Origin: Blastobasis lacticolella | Taxonomy: Eukaryota > Arthropoda > Insecta > Lepidoptera > Blastobasidae | Direction of reading: 5' to 3' | DNA: 64,000 nt | NCBI GenBank assembly: GCA_905147135.1 | Contig: LR990039.1 | Coordinates: 33,911,708-33,975,707, forward strand | In this document: positions 11,931 to 23,640 of the stretch, in pieces | Layout of the letters: each line of letters opens with the position of its first letter | How positions within the stretch are numbered: the first letter of the stretch is position 1 | Program-made: the position numbers and the translations under genes | The notes under the pieces: generated by a model | The model's input: the letters and a program-made list of their open reading frames with translations, nothing else | Database searches by the model: none | Told to the model about the DNA's origin: nothing

Positions 11931-12139
11931 ACCGGCGCCCTTCTAGCAGTTTTATTGTTTGATTATAAAAGACACGGTAAACAAAACAGCCATTTGCAGT
12001 GTGTGCAATCTTTGAGCTAATAATATGACTCATACTGTTTAGAGTTGAGTTTACGGACACCTACTTTACCTTTGGTTTATACCATTCTGTTTTGATAACT
12101 ATATTTTATAATTATCTACGAGTAATTGCAATTCTTCTA

Positions 12140-12343
12140 ATTATACTACCTAAATTGTCGGTACTTGTTTTTTGTCGTATGTTTAAAACAGCGCCATCTA
12201 TCAAACATCGGTGTTACCTATGTAATGTATCGTTGCACTATATCTAGATGCTAACTATTCTTATCTTGATGCGTTGCAACGGCGCATTGTAGTTCCTCAT
12301 ATATCGTATAGGTGGCGCCAACACAACTTGGGAGGCAGCTGTC
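12140..12343. mobile_element. MITE family M, copy 2
   Basis: Nearly collinear with copy 1 (11298-11498), including its position just upstream of a short-form B1 core, so this stretch was probably duplicated together with array B. Confidence 0.6.
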
Positions 12344-12386
12344 GTTTATATCTGAAGACAGACAACAAAAATCTAGTTTGTCGGGG

Positions 12387-12459
12387 AGCTGTATTGATTT
12401 TCAGTCTCCCTATGCGCGCGTCTGTAAGCCCTAGACACGCCTGTCTGCAGCTGCATCTA
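12387..12459 (+). repeat. B core 11 (B1, short form)
   Basis: Shares the short-form deletion and the CAGTCTCCC variant with core 10. The upstream MITE copy is also shared, so cores 10 and 11 are a recent duplicate pair. Confidence 0.85.
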
Positions 12460-13299
12460 GGTAGAGGGGTAATGGCCGCCAGGGGCGTACACAGAGATTT
12501 AGGACAGGGTAAGGAATAGGGTAGAAATTCTTAAAAGCTTTTTTAACTTGCCAAAAATACTGCACGTTAATTTTGATTCGAGCGGTTCTATTGTTTGAAT
12601 ATAAAAGGCATGATAATCAAATCAACCGTTTGCTGTGTATGCAACCTGTGAACCAATAATATGACTCATACTGTTTTGAGTTGAATTTACGAATACCTAC
12701 TCTACCTTTGGTTTGTACTCTTTGCAAATCTGGTATTCAATACAACGGCCTTTCACGATGACTTAGTTTCTTTTTCTAAAAGATAGTTTTTAGAATGCAT
12801 AATATTTTATTTTATTCATACAAACACCACCTGATCCACCTGACCGACAACTTTCACAGTTAATGCTATCAATTTTTAACACAAATAACTTCTTTCGTAA
12901 ATCAGAATAAAAATGATTCAAATCAAATAATGGTTGGCGACCCGCAACTCAGTATTTTATTATTACAGTGTAAAATATATACATTACGACAAAAAAGTAA
13001 TGGTACCTAGTAATTCAAATTAGCATTAAGACAAGAATAATTTGTGTCGTTTTGCGCTCATAGCGGCGCTGGTATATTACAACGATACATTACATAGGTA
13101 CCACAGATTTTCGATATGTACTCTGAAGTTTCACAAGGAACAGCGTTACTTCATGGACTTCAAAAGCGGACATAAAGTTACACAGCTTTATCTTCCAGAT
13201 TATTTATTGCAATAAACTTTGTAAGTTCAATAATAGCTTGTGAAACCACTAGTTTCGAGTTTAGAGTCTGTAGGCAGGCAACAAAAATCTAGTTAGTGG

Positions 13300-13377
13300 A
13301 GCTGTATTGATTTTACAGGTTTACTATGCGCGCGCATATAAGCCCTAGGCAGAGCTAGTTTGCCTTTTTGCATCTAG
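13300..13377 (+). repeat. B core 12 (B2 type)
   Basis: GCTGTATTGATTTTACAGG, ATGCGCGCGCATATAAG and CCCTAGGCAGAGCTAG, then the AGATGGCGCGCTAT tail. Confidence 0.85.
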
Positions 13378-13819
13378 GTTGGGCGCTGTGGTTAGGCGTT
13401 AAAAGCTTCTCAAAAACTCACATAGATGGCGCGCTATGAGGACATTGTAATAGTCTATTGACTATATGGGCTAATAAACTGAGTTGAAACGCTAGTTATT
13501 ATTTATTGTTGGGTCCTTACTTAAGAAACTAGCGTTGTTTTTTCCAATTACACATTTCCTCAAATATTTAATGGTACACAATTGTACAATTGAAAATATT
13601 CTATTTTGTCTAGTTTTTGTAAGTGTTTGAAAATACCCCATTGCCTTTGTCGTTAGTTTTGCTTTTTTAACCAGATGTAATTTATTTGAAAAGGGCAGTT
13701 CTCAAAATGATTTCTTATGCACCTGTTAGCGTAACGTTGTCTGATTATACCTATAGTTTCATCGTAATCGGATTGGCCAATTTCAAGAGATTGTTAAATT
13801 TGCTTTGTAAAAATTTAGT

Positions 13820-14085
13820 TTAGTCAATCAAATCAAATCACGTTTATTCAGTTTAGGTTTTTACAAACACTCATGAATGTCGGAATCTTAATTATTTTAC
13901 ATAAATAAAAATAAAATGCTTCGGGGCCGCGGCACTACCACCACAGGCCATAAAAAAAAACTCCCTAGCTGGCTAGCGCCGCTGATCGTCTAACTGTCAC
14001 TGCGACTGTCAGTGAATGATGCCGTTCGCTTACAAATAGGATAGGCGCAAATTTTGCGTGTGCCTAGCAAGAATAAGGTAATGTT
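13820..14085 (-). mobile_element. LINE 3' tail insertion
   Basis: Interrupts a B unit between 'TTTAGTTTA' and 'TGTTTGCCATAC'. It starts CAATCAAATCAAATCACG and TTTATTCAGTTTAGG, a recognisable lepidopteran non-LTR 3' tail read on the minus strand, followed by GC-rich sequence. No ORF. A shorter tail of similar kind lies at 48306-48388. Confidence 0.6.
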
Positions 14086-14226
14086 TGCCATACGAAACGC
14101 TAAACCAAGCTTTTAAAACCAAGATGATGACGTACAAACGCGGACATAAAGATACACAGGTTTATCTTCCAGTTTAATTGTTTCTTACAAACTTTGCAAG
14201 GTAAAAAAAATCTAGTATGTCAGGGT

Positions 14227-14315
14227 GCTGTATTGATTTTCTGTTTCCCTATGCGTGCGCCGGTAAGCACTAGACAGAGCTAGCATGCCTGTGTAGAGGG
14301 GAGGCAGCTGCATCT
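14227..14315 (+). repeat. B core 13 (B1 type)
   Basis: GCTGTATTGATTTTCTG, ATGCGTGCGCCGGTAAG and CTAGACAGAGCTAGCATG, with a small GAGGGGAG insertion before AGCTGCATC. Confidence 0.8.
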
Positions 14316-15122
14316 GGGTAGGGGGGAACCCTCCCCGCCCGACGCCCGTCTGGCGCGTACAGAGTTTTTAAGCACTTAATTATTAAAACTGTAGGCAGAA
14401 ATTATTAAAACAAAATACTGCACGTTAAGTTTGATTCATTATCTTATGGACTAAATAATGATGTAGACATGATGCTGCCATAGAAAATTTTGCATATAGT
14501 TATAACCAGAATCGTTCTAGCTGTCTTTTTTTAAGAATATAAAAGACACGGTAAACAAAACAACCGTTTGCAGTCTGTGTAACCTGTGAGTCAATAATAA
14601 GACTCGTACTGTTTTGAGTTGAATTTACCAGTATCTACTTTACCTTTGGTTTATACTCTTTGCAAAGCTAGTGTACAATACAACGGCCTTTCACGAGCAC
14701 TTAGTTTTATCACCCATTTTAGAATACGATATTGTTTTATTGTTTTTATTGTGTTGTTGAACAAACACCACCTGATCCATCTGACCAACAACTTTCTTAG
14801 TTAATGTTATCCATTTTTGACACAAATAACTGTTTTTGTAAATCAGAATGAAAACAAATCGAATCAAATAATATAAATTTAAACAAAGCGTGCATTAATT
14901 TTATTTATCTTCATAATAAAATAAATTTAAACATTTAATGCGAAGGCACAAGGATCAACAAAATTGGTAAAAACTAGTTTTTAGGGTTAATATTAGATGT
15001 TAATATGTACTGTAAAGATCAGATAGATTGTGTTTGATTGCGAGGGCAGCGTTCTCTAAAATGTTGGGATTTTTACTTAAAACATCTAGGGTATAAAAGC
15101 ATATAAAAGTAGATAACATAAA

Positions 15123-15161
15123 CATAAAATTAGTGAGCTCAGCAAGCTCCCCTATTTTATG
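15123..15161. repeat. imperfect hairpin
   Basis: 17-nt arms (15123-15139 and 15145-15161) pair with about three mismatches around a short loop. The block is absent from other B units, so it probably marks the end of an inserted element; type unknown. Confidence 0.4.
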
Positions 15162-15249
15162 TTTTGTCCCTAATAATCTGGATTGTTTGACATTTTTATC
15201 AAATGTGTATAATATATTTAACCGTCACCGTGCACCGTCGCAACGCCTC

Positions 15250-15400
15250 AACGCAATCCGGGACGATGAATAAATACAACATTTTAACCACCGCCAGCGC
15301 GGAGGAGGGTGGCGCTGCCAAAGCCTATAAATATCAATGCACAGAAGAACACGCTCTCTTCTATTATTTCCACATACCTATCTTCTTTTTATCTGTATTT
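15250..15400 (-). repeat. dispersed repeat R, copy 2 (inverted)
   Basis: Reverse complement of the blocks at 9501 and 20342, including AGGGTGGCGCTGCCAAAGCC and AGAACACGCTCTC. The open frame across it (15203-15547) is incidental. Confidence 0.6.
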
Positions 15401-15469
15401 TCTTTCCACTTGCTCTGTAAATTTGTTAAGCTTTACATCGGGCGTAGGAGGGGTCGGAACACTAATCGT

Positions 15470-15522
15470 TGTACTCAGTTGAATTCTCAACCGCTAGGCC
15501 ACCGGCGCTCTCTTAGTTTTGG
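15470..15522 (-). mobile_element. SINE 5' end fragment
   Basis: Reverse complement reads GAGCGCCGGTGGCCTAGCGG, the tRNA-like head of the SINE family seen complete at 17128-17484. The B-box half and body are missing. Confidence 0.5.
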
Positions 15523-15943
15523 CTCTTTAACTCGATGTGATTTTTGAAAAGGGTCGATATCAAAATGAAATCTTATGCACCTTAGCTTAATGTTGTGTCA
15601 AAGTTGCCTTCAAAGTTTTCGTGTTCGGATTAGCTGTTTACAAGAAACTTAAAAAAATACTTGGACTACTTACTAGGTTGCGTCATTTTCGCCAAACAAA
15701 ACGCTTATTTCATGGATACGGACCTATTATTTGCAAACCATTGTACCCTAAAGATAACTTATTTATTTAAACTTCATGGCTTATAACGTACAAAGACGGA
15801 CATAAAATTACACTGCTTCATCTTCCAGTTTATTTGTTGCTTACAAAATTTTCAATTTAAATAAAAGCTTGTGAAACCACTTGTTTGTAGTTAAGAGTCT
15901 GTAACAAAACAACAACAAAAACAAAAATCTAGTTTCGTGGGGG

Positions 15944-16025
15944 AGCTGTATTGATTTTCCAGGTTTCCTATGCGCGCGCATGTAAGCCCTAGGCAGAGCC
16001 AGTTTGCCTATATGCAGTTGCATCT
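15944..16025 (+). repeat. B core 14 (B2 type)
   Basis: Near-consensus: GATTTTCCAGGTTTCC, ATGCGCGCGCATGTAAG, CCCTAGGCAGAGCCAG. Confidence 0.9.
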
Positions 16026-16810
16026 AGGTTGGGGGCTGTGGATAGGCGTTAAAAGCTTCTCAAAACTTCACACAGAGGGCGCCTTCTGAGGACATTATTA
16101 TTATCTTTTGACTATGTGGGGCTATTGTTGTTGTTGTATGGCAAATAATATGTTTGTCTGTCATCATTCATTGCCTTAGAACTAATTAAACCGCGTTGAA
16201 CGCTATTTATTAATGAATATTGGGTCCTTCTTACCTACGAAATTGGCGTCGTTTTTACAACTACACATTTCCTCAAATATTTTTAATTGTACCTACACAA
16301 CATATCAAAACAAATATTTGGTTTTGAAAATACGGTATGTTTAGATGCTTTTAAAATTGATAAAAAATGATTTGTCAAGTTTTTGTTAGTGATTGAGAAT
16401 AAGCCATTTCGTTTGTCAGCTTTAACCAAAAGTATATTTTTTTAAAAGGCCATCTGTCAAAATGATATATTATGCATCAGTTAGTTGTTGTCGATGTTGT
16501 TTGATCATACCTAAAAATGTCATCTTAATCGGATTGGCCATTTCCAAGAAATTGTAAATTTGCCTGTATGGACATTTTGATAGCGTCATTTTTGCCATGC
16601 AAGACGCTAATTTCATAGGTAAGGACTCTAAAGATTATTTATTTATTTAAATTTCATGGTTTATGACGTATAAAGGCGGACATAAAGTAACACTGCTTTA
16701 TCTTCCAGTTTATTTGTTGCTTAAACTTTGTAGTTAAATAAAAGCTTGTAAAACTACCGGTTTCGAGTTAATATCCTGTGCGCAGACAACAAAAATCTAG
16801 TTTGCCGGGG

Positions 16811-16891
16811 AGCTGTATTGATTTTCAGTTTCCGTATGCGCGCGCCTGCAAGCCCTAGACAGAGCTAGCATGCCTGTGTGCAGCTGCATCT
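16811..16891 (+). repeat. B core 15 (B1 type)
   Basis: Near-consensus: TATTGATTTTCAGTTTCC, ATGCGCGCGCCTGCAAG, CCCTAGACAGAGCTAGCATG. Confidence 0.9.
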
Positions 16892-17127
16892 AGATATAAG
16901 GTAATGGCGGCCCGGGGCGTGGCCAGAGATTTTAGTTCTATGACACAAGTAGGGATACTTTCGATATTCTGTACACACGTATCGCGGGGTGGTAAATAAT
17001 GCGCACTGCAGCCGTCGCTATAGCTGTTCAGCTCCTAGAAATGTACGAGTTTTAGCACAAATAGCGAGACCGGAAAGATGGACTGCAAGGAACCCTATAT
17101 GCAGTGGCGTGCACTTCATACATATAC

Positions 17128-17484
17128 AACATCTTGGCGTTAATGTCCCATTTATGCTCTCGCGCACGAGTGCCCGGGGACCATGACCAAGGATTTGGCA
17201 GATCAATTTATTGCAGTAGAGCGACTACCATCCGACCTCCGAGACCCTGCTACCAGAGGAGCCTGAACAGATTGTATCATGATTACAAATTCAGTTGCCT
17301 GAATTTGCAAGTTTCATCACGATGTTTTCCCTCACTTTACAGTGATCTTACGAGCATTGGTTAGTATTCAACTAATGTACGTAACACAGAAAAGAGTCAA
17401 TGGTACATGCCGCAGTAGGATTCGAACCCAGTACCTCTCGCTTACGAGTCGAAAACTCAACCACTCAGCCACCGACGCTCTCTC
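17128..17484 (-). mobile_element. tRNA-derived SINE, full length
   Basis: Read on the minus strand it begins with a tRNA-like head: A-box-like GGTGGCTGAGTGG and B-box GGGTTCGAATCC. An unrelated body follows and it ends GGGACATTAACGCCAAGATG. The family recurs in + orientation at 31894, 32254, 50938, 59181 and 61069 and in - orientation at 29117 and 30008. It has no protein product; mobility would depend on a partner LINE. Confidence 0.85.
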
Positions 17485-17904
17485 AGTTTTGGTTATTTCA
17501 CCAGATGTAATTTTTAGATAAGGGGCCTTTTCAAAATAAAATCATACCACCCTACCCACCCATACCATAATCACCACTTAGCTTTATGTTGCATCATTAT
17601 ACCTACAAAGTTTCAGTTCAAGTTCAGATTAGCAATTTCCAAGAAATTAGAAAAATCCTTGTTTGAAAATTCTAGTTAGCGTAATTTTTGCCAAACAAAA
17701 CGCTTATTTCATAGGGAAGGACCTATTATATGCAAACCATTCTACCCTCAAGATTACTTATTTATTTAAACTTTATGGATTATGACGTACAAACCCAGAC
17801 ATTAATTTTATTTACATACGTTGCAAGTAATATAAAAGCTTGTGAAAATACATGTTTTGAGTTAATATTCTGTAGACAGACAACCAAAATCTAGTTTGTC
17901 GGGG

Positions 17905-17976
17905 AGCTGTATTGATTTTGAGTCTCCCTATGCGCGCGCCTGCAAGCCCTAGACACGCCTGTCTGCAGCTGCATCT
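17905..17976 (+). repeat. B core 16 (B1, short form)
   Basis: Same short-form deletion as cores 10 and 11, with a GAGTCTCCC variant. Confidence 0.85.
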
Positions 17977-18909
17977 AGGTAGAGGGTTAATGGCCGCCAG
18001 GGCCGTATACAGAGATTTTAGACAGGGTGGGCAACAGGGTAGAAATTATTAAAAGCCTTATTAACTTTCCAAAAATACTGCACGTTAATTTTGATTCGTC
18101 GTCTTATGGATTAAATAATGATATAGGTATGATGCTGCTGTAAAAAAATGGTGCATATAACTGTAAGCACCGGTCTCGTTCCAGCGGTTCTATTGTTTGA
18201 ATATAAAAGGCATGGTAAACAAAACAACCGTTTGCTGTGTATCTTCTTCTTCTTATCGAGTCGATAGACTGTGTATGCAACCTGTGAACCAATAATATGT
18301 CTCATACTGTTTTGAGTTGAATTTACGGATACCTACTTTACCTTTGGATTGCGCTCTTTGCAAATCTGGTATACAATACAACGCCTGCCTTTCACGATGA
18401 CTTAGTTTTTTATCAAAACATAGTTTTATAGAATGCGTTATATTTTATTTGGTTCATACAAACACCACCTGATTCACCTGGTCAACAACTTTTATAGTTA
18501 ATGTCATCATGTTTTATCACAATTAACTGCTTTCGTAAATCAGAATAAAAACTATTCATAACAAATATTGATTGGCGATTTTATGATTACTGTATAAAAT
18601 TTATACAATAGGACAAAAAGTAATGGTACCTTGTAATTTAAATTAGCATTAAGACACGAATAGTATCTTTCCCGGTTTGCGCTCATACCGGCGCTAGTAT
18701 ATCGCAACCATTCATTACATAGGTAGAACAGATTTTCGATAGGTGCTGCTGCGTTGAAAATATAAGATGCACTCTGAAGTTCCACAAGGAACTTATTTGT
18801 TGCACAAAGTTTGTTATACAAAGTTATCGAGTTAAATAAAAGCTTGTGAAACCACTTGTTGGTAGTTAAGAGTCTGTAGACAGACAACAAAAATCTAGTT
18901 TCGTGGGGG

Positions 18910-18991
18910 AGCTGTATTGATTTTCCAGGTTTCCTATGCGCGCGCATTTAAGCCCTAGGCAGAGCCAGTTTGCCTATATGCAGTTGCATCT
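18910..18991 (+). repeat. B core 17 (B2 type)
   Basis: GATTTTCCAGGTTTCC, ATGCGCGCGCATTTAAG, CCCTAGGCAGAGCCAG. Confidence 0.9.
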
Positions 18992-19460
18992 AGGTTTGGG
19001 GCTGTGGATAGGCGTTAAAAGCTTCTCAAAAGTTCACATAGATGGCGCCCTCTTAGTACATTATTACTATCTTTTGACTATATGGGGTTATTGTTGTAGT
19101 TGTATGGCAAATAATATGTTTCACTGTCATCATTCATTGCCTTAGAACTAATTAAACCGCGTTGAAAAGCTAGTTATTGTTTAATATTGGGTTTTCTACG
19201 AATTTGGCGTTGTTTTTGCAACTAAATAAAATACAAAAATTAATACTTGGTTTGGAAAATAGAGTATGTTTAGACGCTTTTAAAATTGATTAAAAATGAC
19301 TTGTTAAGTTTTTGTAAGTGTTTGAAAATACCATATTTCGTTTGTTGTCAGTTTTGCCTTTTTAGCCGGATGTAATTTTGTTTAAAAGAGCAGTTATCAA
19401 AATTATATCTTATGCATCAGTAAGTTGTTGTCCATGTTATTGACCATACCTAAAAATCGG

Positions 19461-19508
19461 ATTGGCCATTTCCAGGAAATTGTTAATGGCCATTTCCAGG
19501 AAATTGTT
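19461..19508 (+). repeat. 24-bp tandem duplication
   Basis: The block TGGCCATTTCCAGGAAATTG is repeated with one mismatch in its 24-bp unit (19461-19484 and 19485-19508) in a B spacer. Confidence 0.85.
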
Positions 19509-19764
19509 CCTTCCCCGCAAAAGTTCTTAGGAAAATGTATTTTCAGTTAATTTTGATGAAATTTTGATATGTTTTAGAGTTAAATTCCCTGATTAAAAGT
19601 CCCTTTGGGTGCGACCACTGTTTCCGAGATACGACCGGTTACGTACTAAGTCTATAGGCAACATCCTATAAACTAAAAACTAGTAATTTAAATAAAAGCT
19701 TGTGAAATTACCTGTTTCGAGTTAATATTATTTAGACAGACAATAAAAACCTAGTTTGTCTGGC

Positions 19765-19845
19765 TGCTGTATTGATTTTCAGTCTCCCTATGCGCGCGCC
19801 TGCAAGCCCTAGACAGAGCTAGCATGCCTGTGTGCAGCTGCATCT
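19765..19845 (+). repeat. B core 18 (B1 type)
   Basis: Full-length form with CAGTCTCCC, ATGCGCGCGCCTGCAAG and CCCTAGACAGAGCTAGCATG. Confidence 0.9.
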
Positions 19846-20341
19846 AGGTAGAGGGTTAATGGCCGCCCGGGGCGTGGCCGGAGTTTAAAAATGGGCATTT
19901 AATAATATTAAAGCTTTATTAACTTTTCAAAAATACTTCACGTTAATTTTGATACGTCGTCTTATGGATTACTTAATAATGTAGGTATGATGCTGCTGTA
20001 GAAAAATTGTGTAACCACCAGCGTCGTTCCAGCGCTTTTATTGTTTGAATATAAAAGACAATGTAAACAAAACAGCCGTTTGCAGTGTGTGCAGTCTATG
20101 AGCCAATAATATGACTCATTCTGCTTATAGTTGAATTTACGGATACCCACTTTACATTTGGTTAACACTCTTTGCAAATCTGGTGTACAATACAACGGCC
20201 TTTCACGTGCACTTAGTTTTTTCTCCGAAAGATAGTTTTTAGAATGCGATATATTTTTATTTTCTTCATGCAAACACCATCTGATCCATCCGACCAACAA
20301 CTTTCACAGTTAGTATTATCCATTTTATGCAACCATAAAAA

Positions 20342-20500
20342 TTGGTAGGTGGAAATAAGGAAAGAGAGCGTGTTCTTCTGTGCATTGATATTTATAGGCT
20401 TTGGCAGCGCCACCCTCCTCTGCGCTCGCGGTGGTTAAAATGTTGTATTTTTTATTCTTTCCGGATTGCGCTGTACCTTAATGATCACGGCGTAAAATTT
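20342..20500 (+). repeat. dispersed repeat R, copy 3
   Basis: Same order of motifs as 9501-9637, in the same orientation, with a slightly longer 3' part (AAAATGTTGTATTT). Confidence 0.6.
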
Positions 20501-20798
20501 AGACAAAAAAGTAATGGTACCTTGTAATTTAAATTAGCATTAAGACACGAATAGTGTCTTTCCCGTTTTGCGCTCATACCGGCGCTAGTTTATCGCAACG
20601 ATTCATTACATAGGTACCACAGATTTTCGATAGGTGCTGCTGCGTTGATAATATAGATGCACTCTGAAGTTCCACAAGGAACACCGTACACATCTTTATT
20701 TTCCACTTTGTTTGTTGTTTACAAAATTTGCATGTTAAATAAAAGCTTGTGAAACTACTTGTCTGTAGACAGACAACAAAAATCTAGTTTCGTGGGGG

Positions 20799-20882
20799 AG
20801 CTGTATTGATTTTCCTAGGTTTCCTATGCGCGCGCATTTAAGCCCTAGGCAGAGCTAGCTCTCCTTTGTGCAATTGCATCTA
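20799..20882 (+). repeat. B core 19 (B2 type)
   Basis: GTATTGATTTTCCTAGG, ATGCGCGCGCATTTAAG and CCCTAGGCAGAGCTAGC, then the AGATGGCGCCCTCT tail. Confidence 0.9.
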
Positions 20883-21590
20883 GGTTGGGGCCGTCGTTGG
20901 GCGTTAATAGCTTCTCAAATACACATAGATGGCGCCCTCTAAGGACATTATTATAATATTTTGTGTATATGGGGCTATTGTTGTAGTTGTATGGCAAATG
21001 GTATGACTGTCATCATTCATTGCCTCAGAATTAATAAAATCTCGTTAATATGCTAGTTATTATTTAATTTTTGAATGTGCTACCATTCTACCGTAAAGGT
21101 TATTTACTTATTTTAACTTCATGAACGATGACGTATACTGACGAGTATAAAGTTACATTTCTTTATCTTCTAGTCAACCAGAAATTCAACAAATAAAATG
21201 TATAAAGTTGAGCCCCAAGAAGCACTGATATTCAAAAACCGTATTAAAAGATGGAACATAAAATCGAAAAAAAAGAGAAATTTCAATTACTATACAGCCA
21301 AGAGAATAGGATATCGTCGGCAGTCATTAGAGCGCGCTATCTGTGGGAATTTGTAGGAAGCCTTGAAGACGGCTCATTGTCAACAATTAAACACTGCTTG
21401 ACATGATATCTACAGCCTAGAGCCATGTTCTACCATCGCATCGTTTGCCATCAACAAAGAGTTCTAACGCCTTGGAACCAAGTTGGTTGCAAACTTTGCA
21501 TTGCAAGGTACCTAACTAAAAGCGTGTAAAAACCACCTGTTTCGGGATAGGATTCTGTAGGCAGACAACAAAAGTCTAGTTTTGCCGGGG

Positions 21591-21671
21591 ACCTGTATTG
21601 ATTTTCCCGGTTTGCCTATGCGCGCGCCGGAAGTCCTAGTCAGACCGAGTTCGCTATCGTGGAGCTGCATC
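21591..21671 (+). repeat. B core 20
   Basis: CTGTATTGATTTTCCCGG, ATGCGCGCGCCGGAAG and a diverged CCTAGTCAGACCGAG. The 3' end is cut by the MITE at 21670. Confidence 0.8.
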
Positions 21672-21866
21672 AGAGGGCCTAGTGTGAGTTCCGCTTCGAT
21701 TTTACTTAACTATCGCGTTTGCGTTTACGTGAAAATTAGTATAGAAAAATATATAGCGCCGCCTAGTGGTACGTAAATGAAGTTTTTTTCTTCATACTAA
21801 TTTCGACGTAAACGCAAACGCGATAGTTAAGTAAAATCGAAGCGGAACTCACACTAGGCCCTCTGA
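21670..21866. mobile_element. 197-bp MITE, nearly all inverted repeat
   Basis: TCAGAGGGCCTAGTGTGAGT at the left end is inverted at the right end. The arms match for about 70 bp with only a couple of differences around a ~45-bp centre. Inserted at the 3' end of B core 20. No coding capacity; its long near-identical arms suggest recent activity. Confidence 0.9.
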
Positions 21867-22049
21867 GCTGGGTGGGCATGCAATTATCTGTCCTAGTTTG
21901 GTATTCCGATAATTCGGATACTCAAACGAAACGTTTAATCAAACTAATTTATGCATAAAATCAACATTATTATTGAAAACTCTTCAAACAAATTAATAAA
22001 GTATTATATATTATTCTATTTAAGAAGTTGAGTCTTTTTGTTTGATTTA

Positions 22050-22120
22050 TGTGGTCAAAGCGTACCCCGGGCCTTCATGCGCTTGAGCATAACCGGGACA
22101 TTAACGCCAAGATGATGATT
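22050..22120 (+). mobile_element. SINE 3' end fragment
   Basis: Carries GTACCCCGGGCCTTC and GGGACATTAACGCCAAGATG, the terminal body of the SINE family described at 17128. The tRNA-like head is absent. Confidence 0.65.
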
Positions 22121-22348
22121 TTTCGTTGACGTTGATGACAGTTTGACATGATATCTACAGCCTAGAGCCATGTTCTATCATCGCATCGCTTGCCATCGAC
22201 AACGAGTTCTAACACCTTGGAACTAAAATGTACACGAACTTTGCGTTGCAAGTTAAATAAGAGCTTGTAAAAACCACCTGTTTCCAGTTTAATTTCTACA
22301 AAAATTAATTGCCTACACGCAGACAACATAAATCTAGTTTTGTCCGAG

Positions 22349-22428
22349 AGCTGTATTGATTTTCGGTTCCCCTATGCGTGCGCCGGTAAGCCCTAGACAG
22401 AGCTAGCATGCCTGTGTGCAGCTGCATC
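22349..22428 (+). repeat. B core 21 (B1 type)
   Basis: GCTGTATTGATTTTCGG, ATGCGTGCGCCGGTAAG, CCCTAGACAGAGCTAGCATG. Confidence 0.85.
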
Positions 22429-22779
22429 GGGGCTGTGGCTGTGGTTGGGGATTAATGGCCGCCATAGACGTCAATTGCCACAAAGATTTGACGACATTTG
22501 TATGAACTTGTGACGGATTGGCAGTGTACTCGTACATTCTCAATAGGTCGAGGCTCCATCTATGCTCCATATCTTATATCTTTCAAGCAAAGACTTAACG
22601 ATGTCCAGATTTTTTGCTTTGAACCTAGTCTGAGGGCCACGAGAATACGAGCTAGCAGGGTAATGTCGCGCCTGTTGATTCGAGGTTATTTTGAGCCAGC
22701 CACTTTTTGACGTAGTCAAATCAATGACATCAAAGAAATGGAAAAAACGAGTAATGTAATTATATTCTGCTGTCATAAG

Positions 22780-23060
22780 ACTTAATTAAATGAAAACGAA
22801 AACTATTCGAATAGTCTTCTGCAAGCAGCGCCACGCTCTAATGTGGTCATTATTGAGGGCGCGTTGCCGCGTTGCATTGCCAACGAAATCCGCTGCATGA
22901 GGTAGTACCCAGAATATGGAACCAATCCATTTTCTCGCAGACGACGACCCTTTTCGCTGATAAACATTGTGGTCTCCGAACTCCACGTACCTGCCGTTTC
23001 CACTGCCATCGGAACAACAGGTACGCCGACTGTATGTATGTTGGATGGAGCATACTTTAC
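22780..23060 (-). pseudogene. possible FLYWCH-like zinc-finger relic
   Basis: Within array B, about 0.28 kb is GC-richer and not part of the repeat. On the minus strand, frame 23009-22803 carries MFISEKGRRLRENG, which resembles the F-x-S-x-K-G start of FLYWCH fingers. A W-R-C triplet appears further on only in a different frame. An AG precedes GTACGTGG on the minus strand as a possible acceptor. If real it is frameshifted; chance resemblance is quite possible. Confidence 0.15.
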
Positions 23061-23564
23061 ATGTTCAGCTCGAGCCGCCGTCTCAGCGGCTGTATCCGTG
23101 ATTGCCTTTTGATTTGTTTTTTAATCGATAGATGAAAAAAAATGGTCAATTTTTACTGAGTATTTATGGCGCGAAAGTATATTCACTTGTAGTTGTAGTG
23201 TTTATTAGTCAAATGTTAAAATTGGCGACTCCGCCACTAATGCCATGATAATAAATAAACAAATAAATAAATCGCGCGAAAGTGAAAGGCGTGATTTGAC
23301 CCTTTCCGTGAAAATGACTGCTGATTGTTTTGTGCATTGTGGCTGAACTTGACAGCGACAGTCAAATTTAGTTCCACTTTCAGCCGGGTTCAAAGTCTCG
23401 TGGCCGTCACTCCTCATTGTACCTTATCGAGTGTTTGACATGATACCTACAGCTTACATCCATGTTTTTTAAAAAATGCGTTGCAAGTACATAAAAGCTT
23501 GCAAAACCACTTGTTTCGAGTTACGATTCTGTAGACAGACAACAAAAATCTAGATTTGTGGGGG

Positions 23565-23640
23565 AGCTGTATTGATTTTCAGTTCCCCTATGCGCACGCC
23601 GGTAAGCCCTAGACAGAGCTAGCACGCCTGTGTGCGTCTG
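23565..23640 (+). repeat. B core 22 (B1 type), last of array B
   Basis: GCTGTATTGATTTTCAG, ATGCGCACGCCGGTAAG and CCCTAGACAGAGCTAGCACG. Sequence after about 23660 no longer matches the B unit. Confidence 0.85.
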
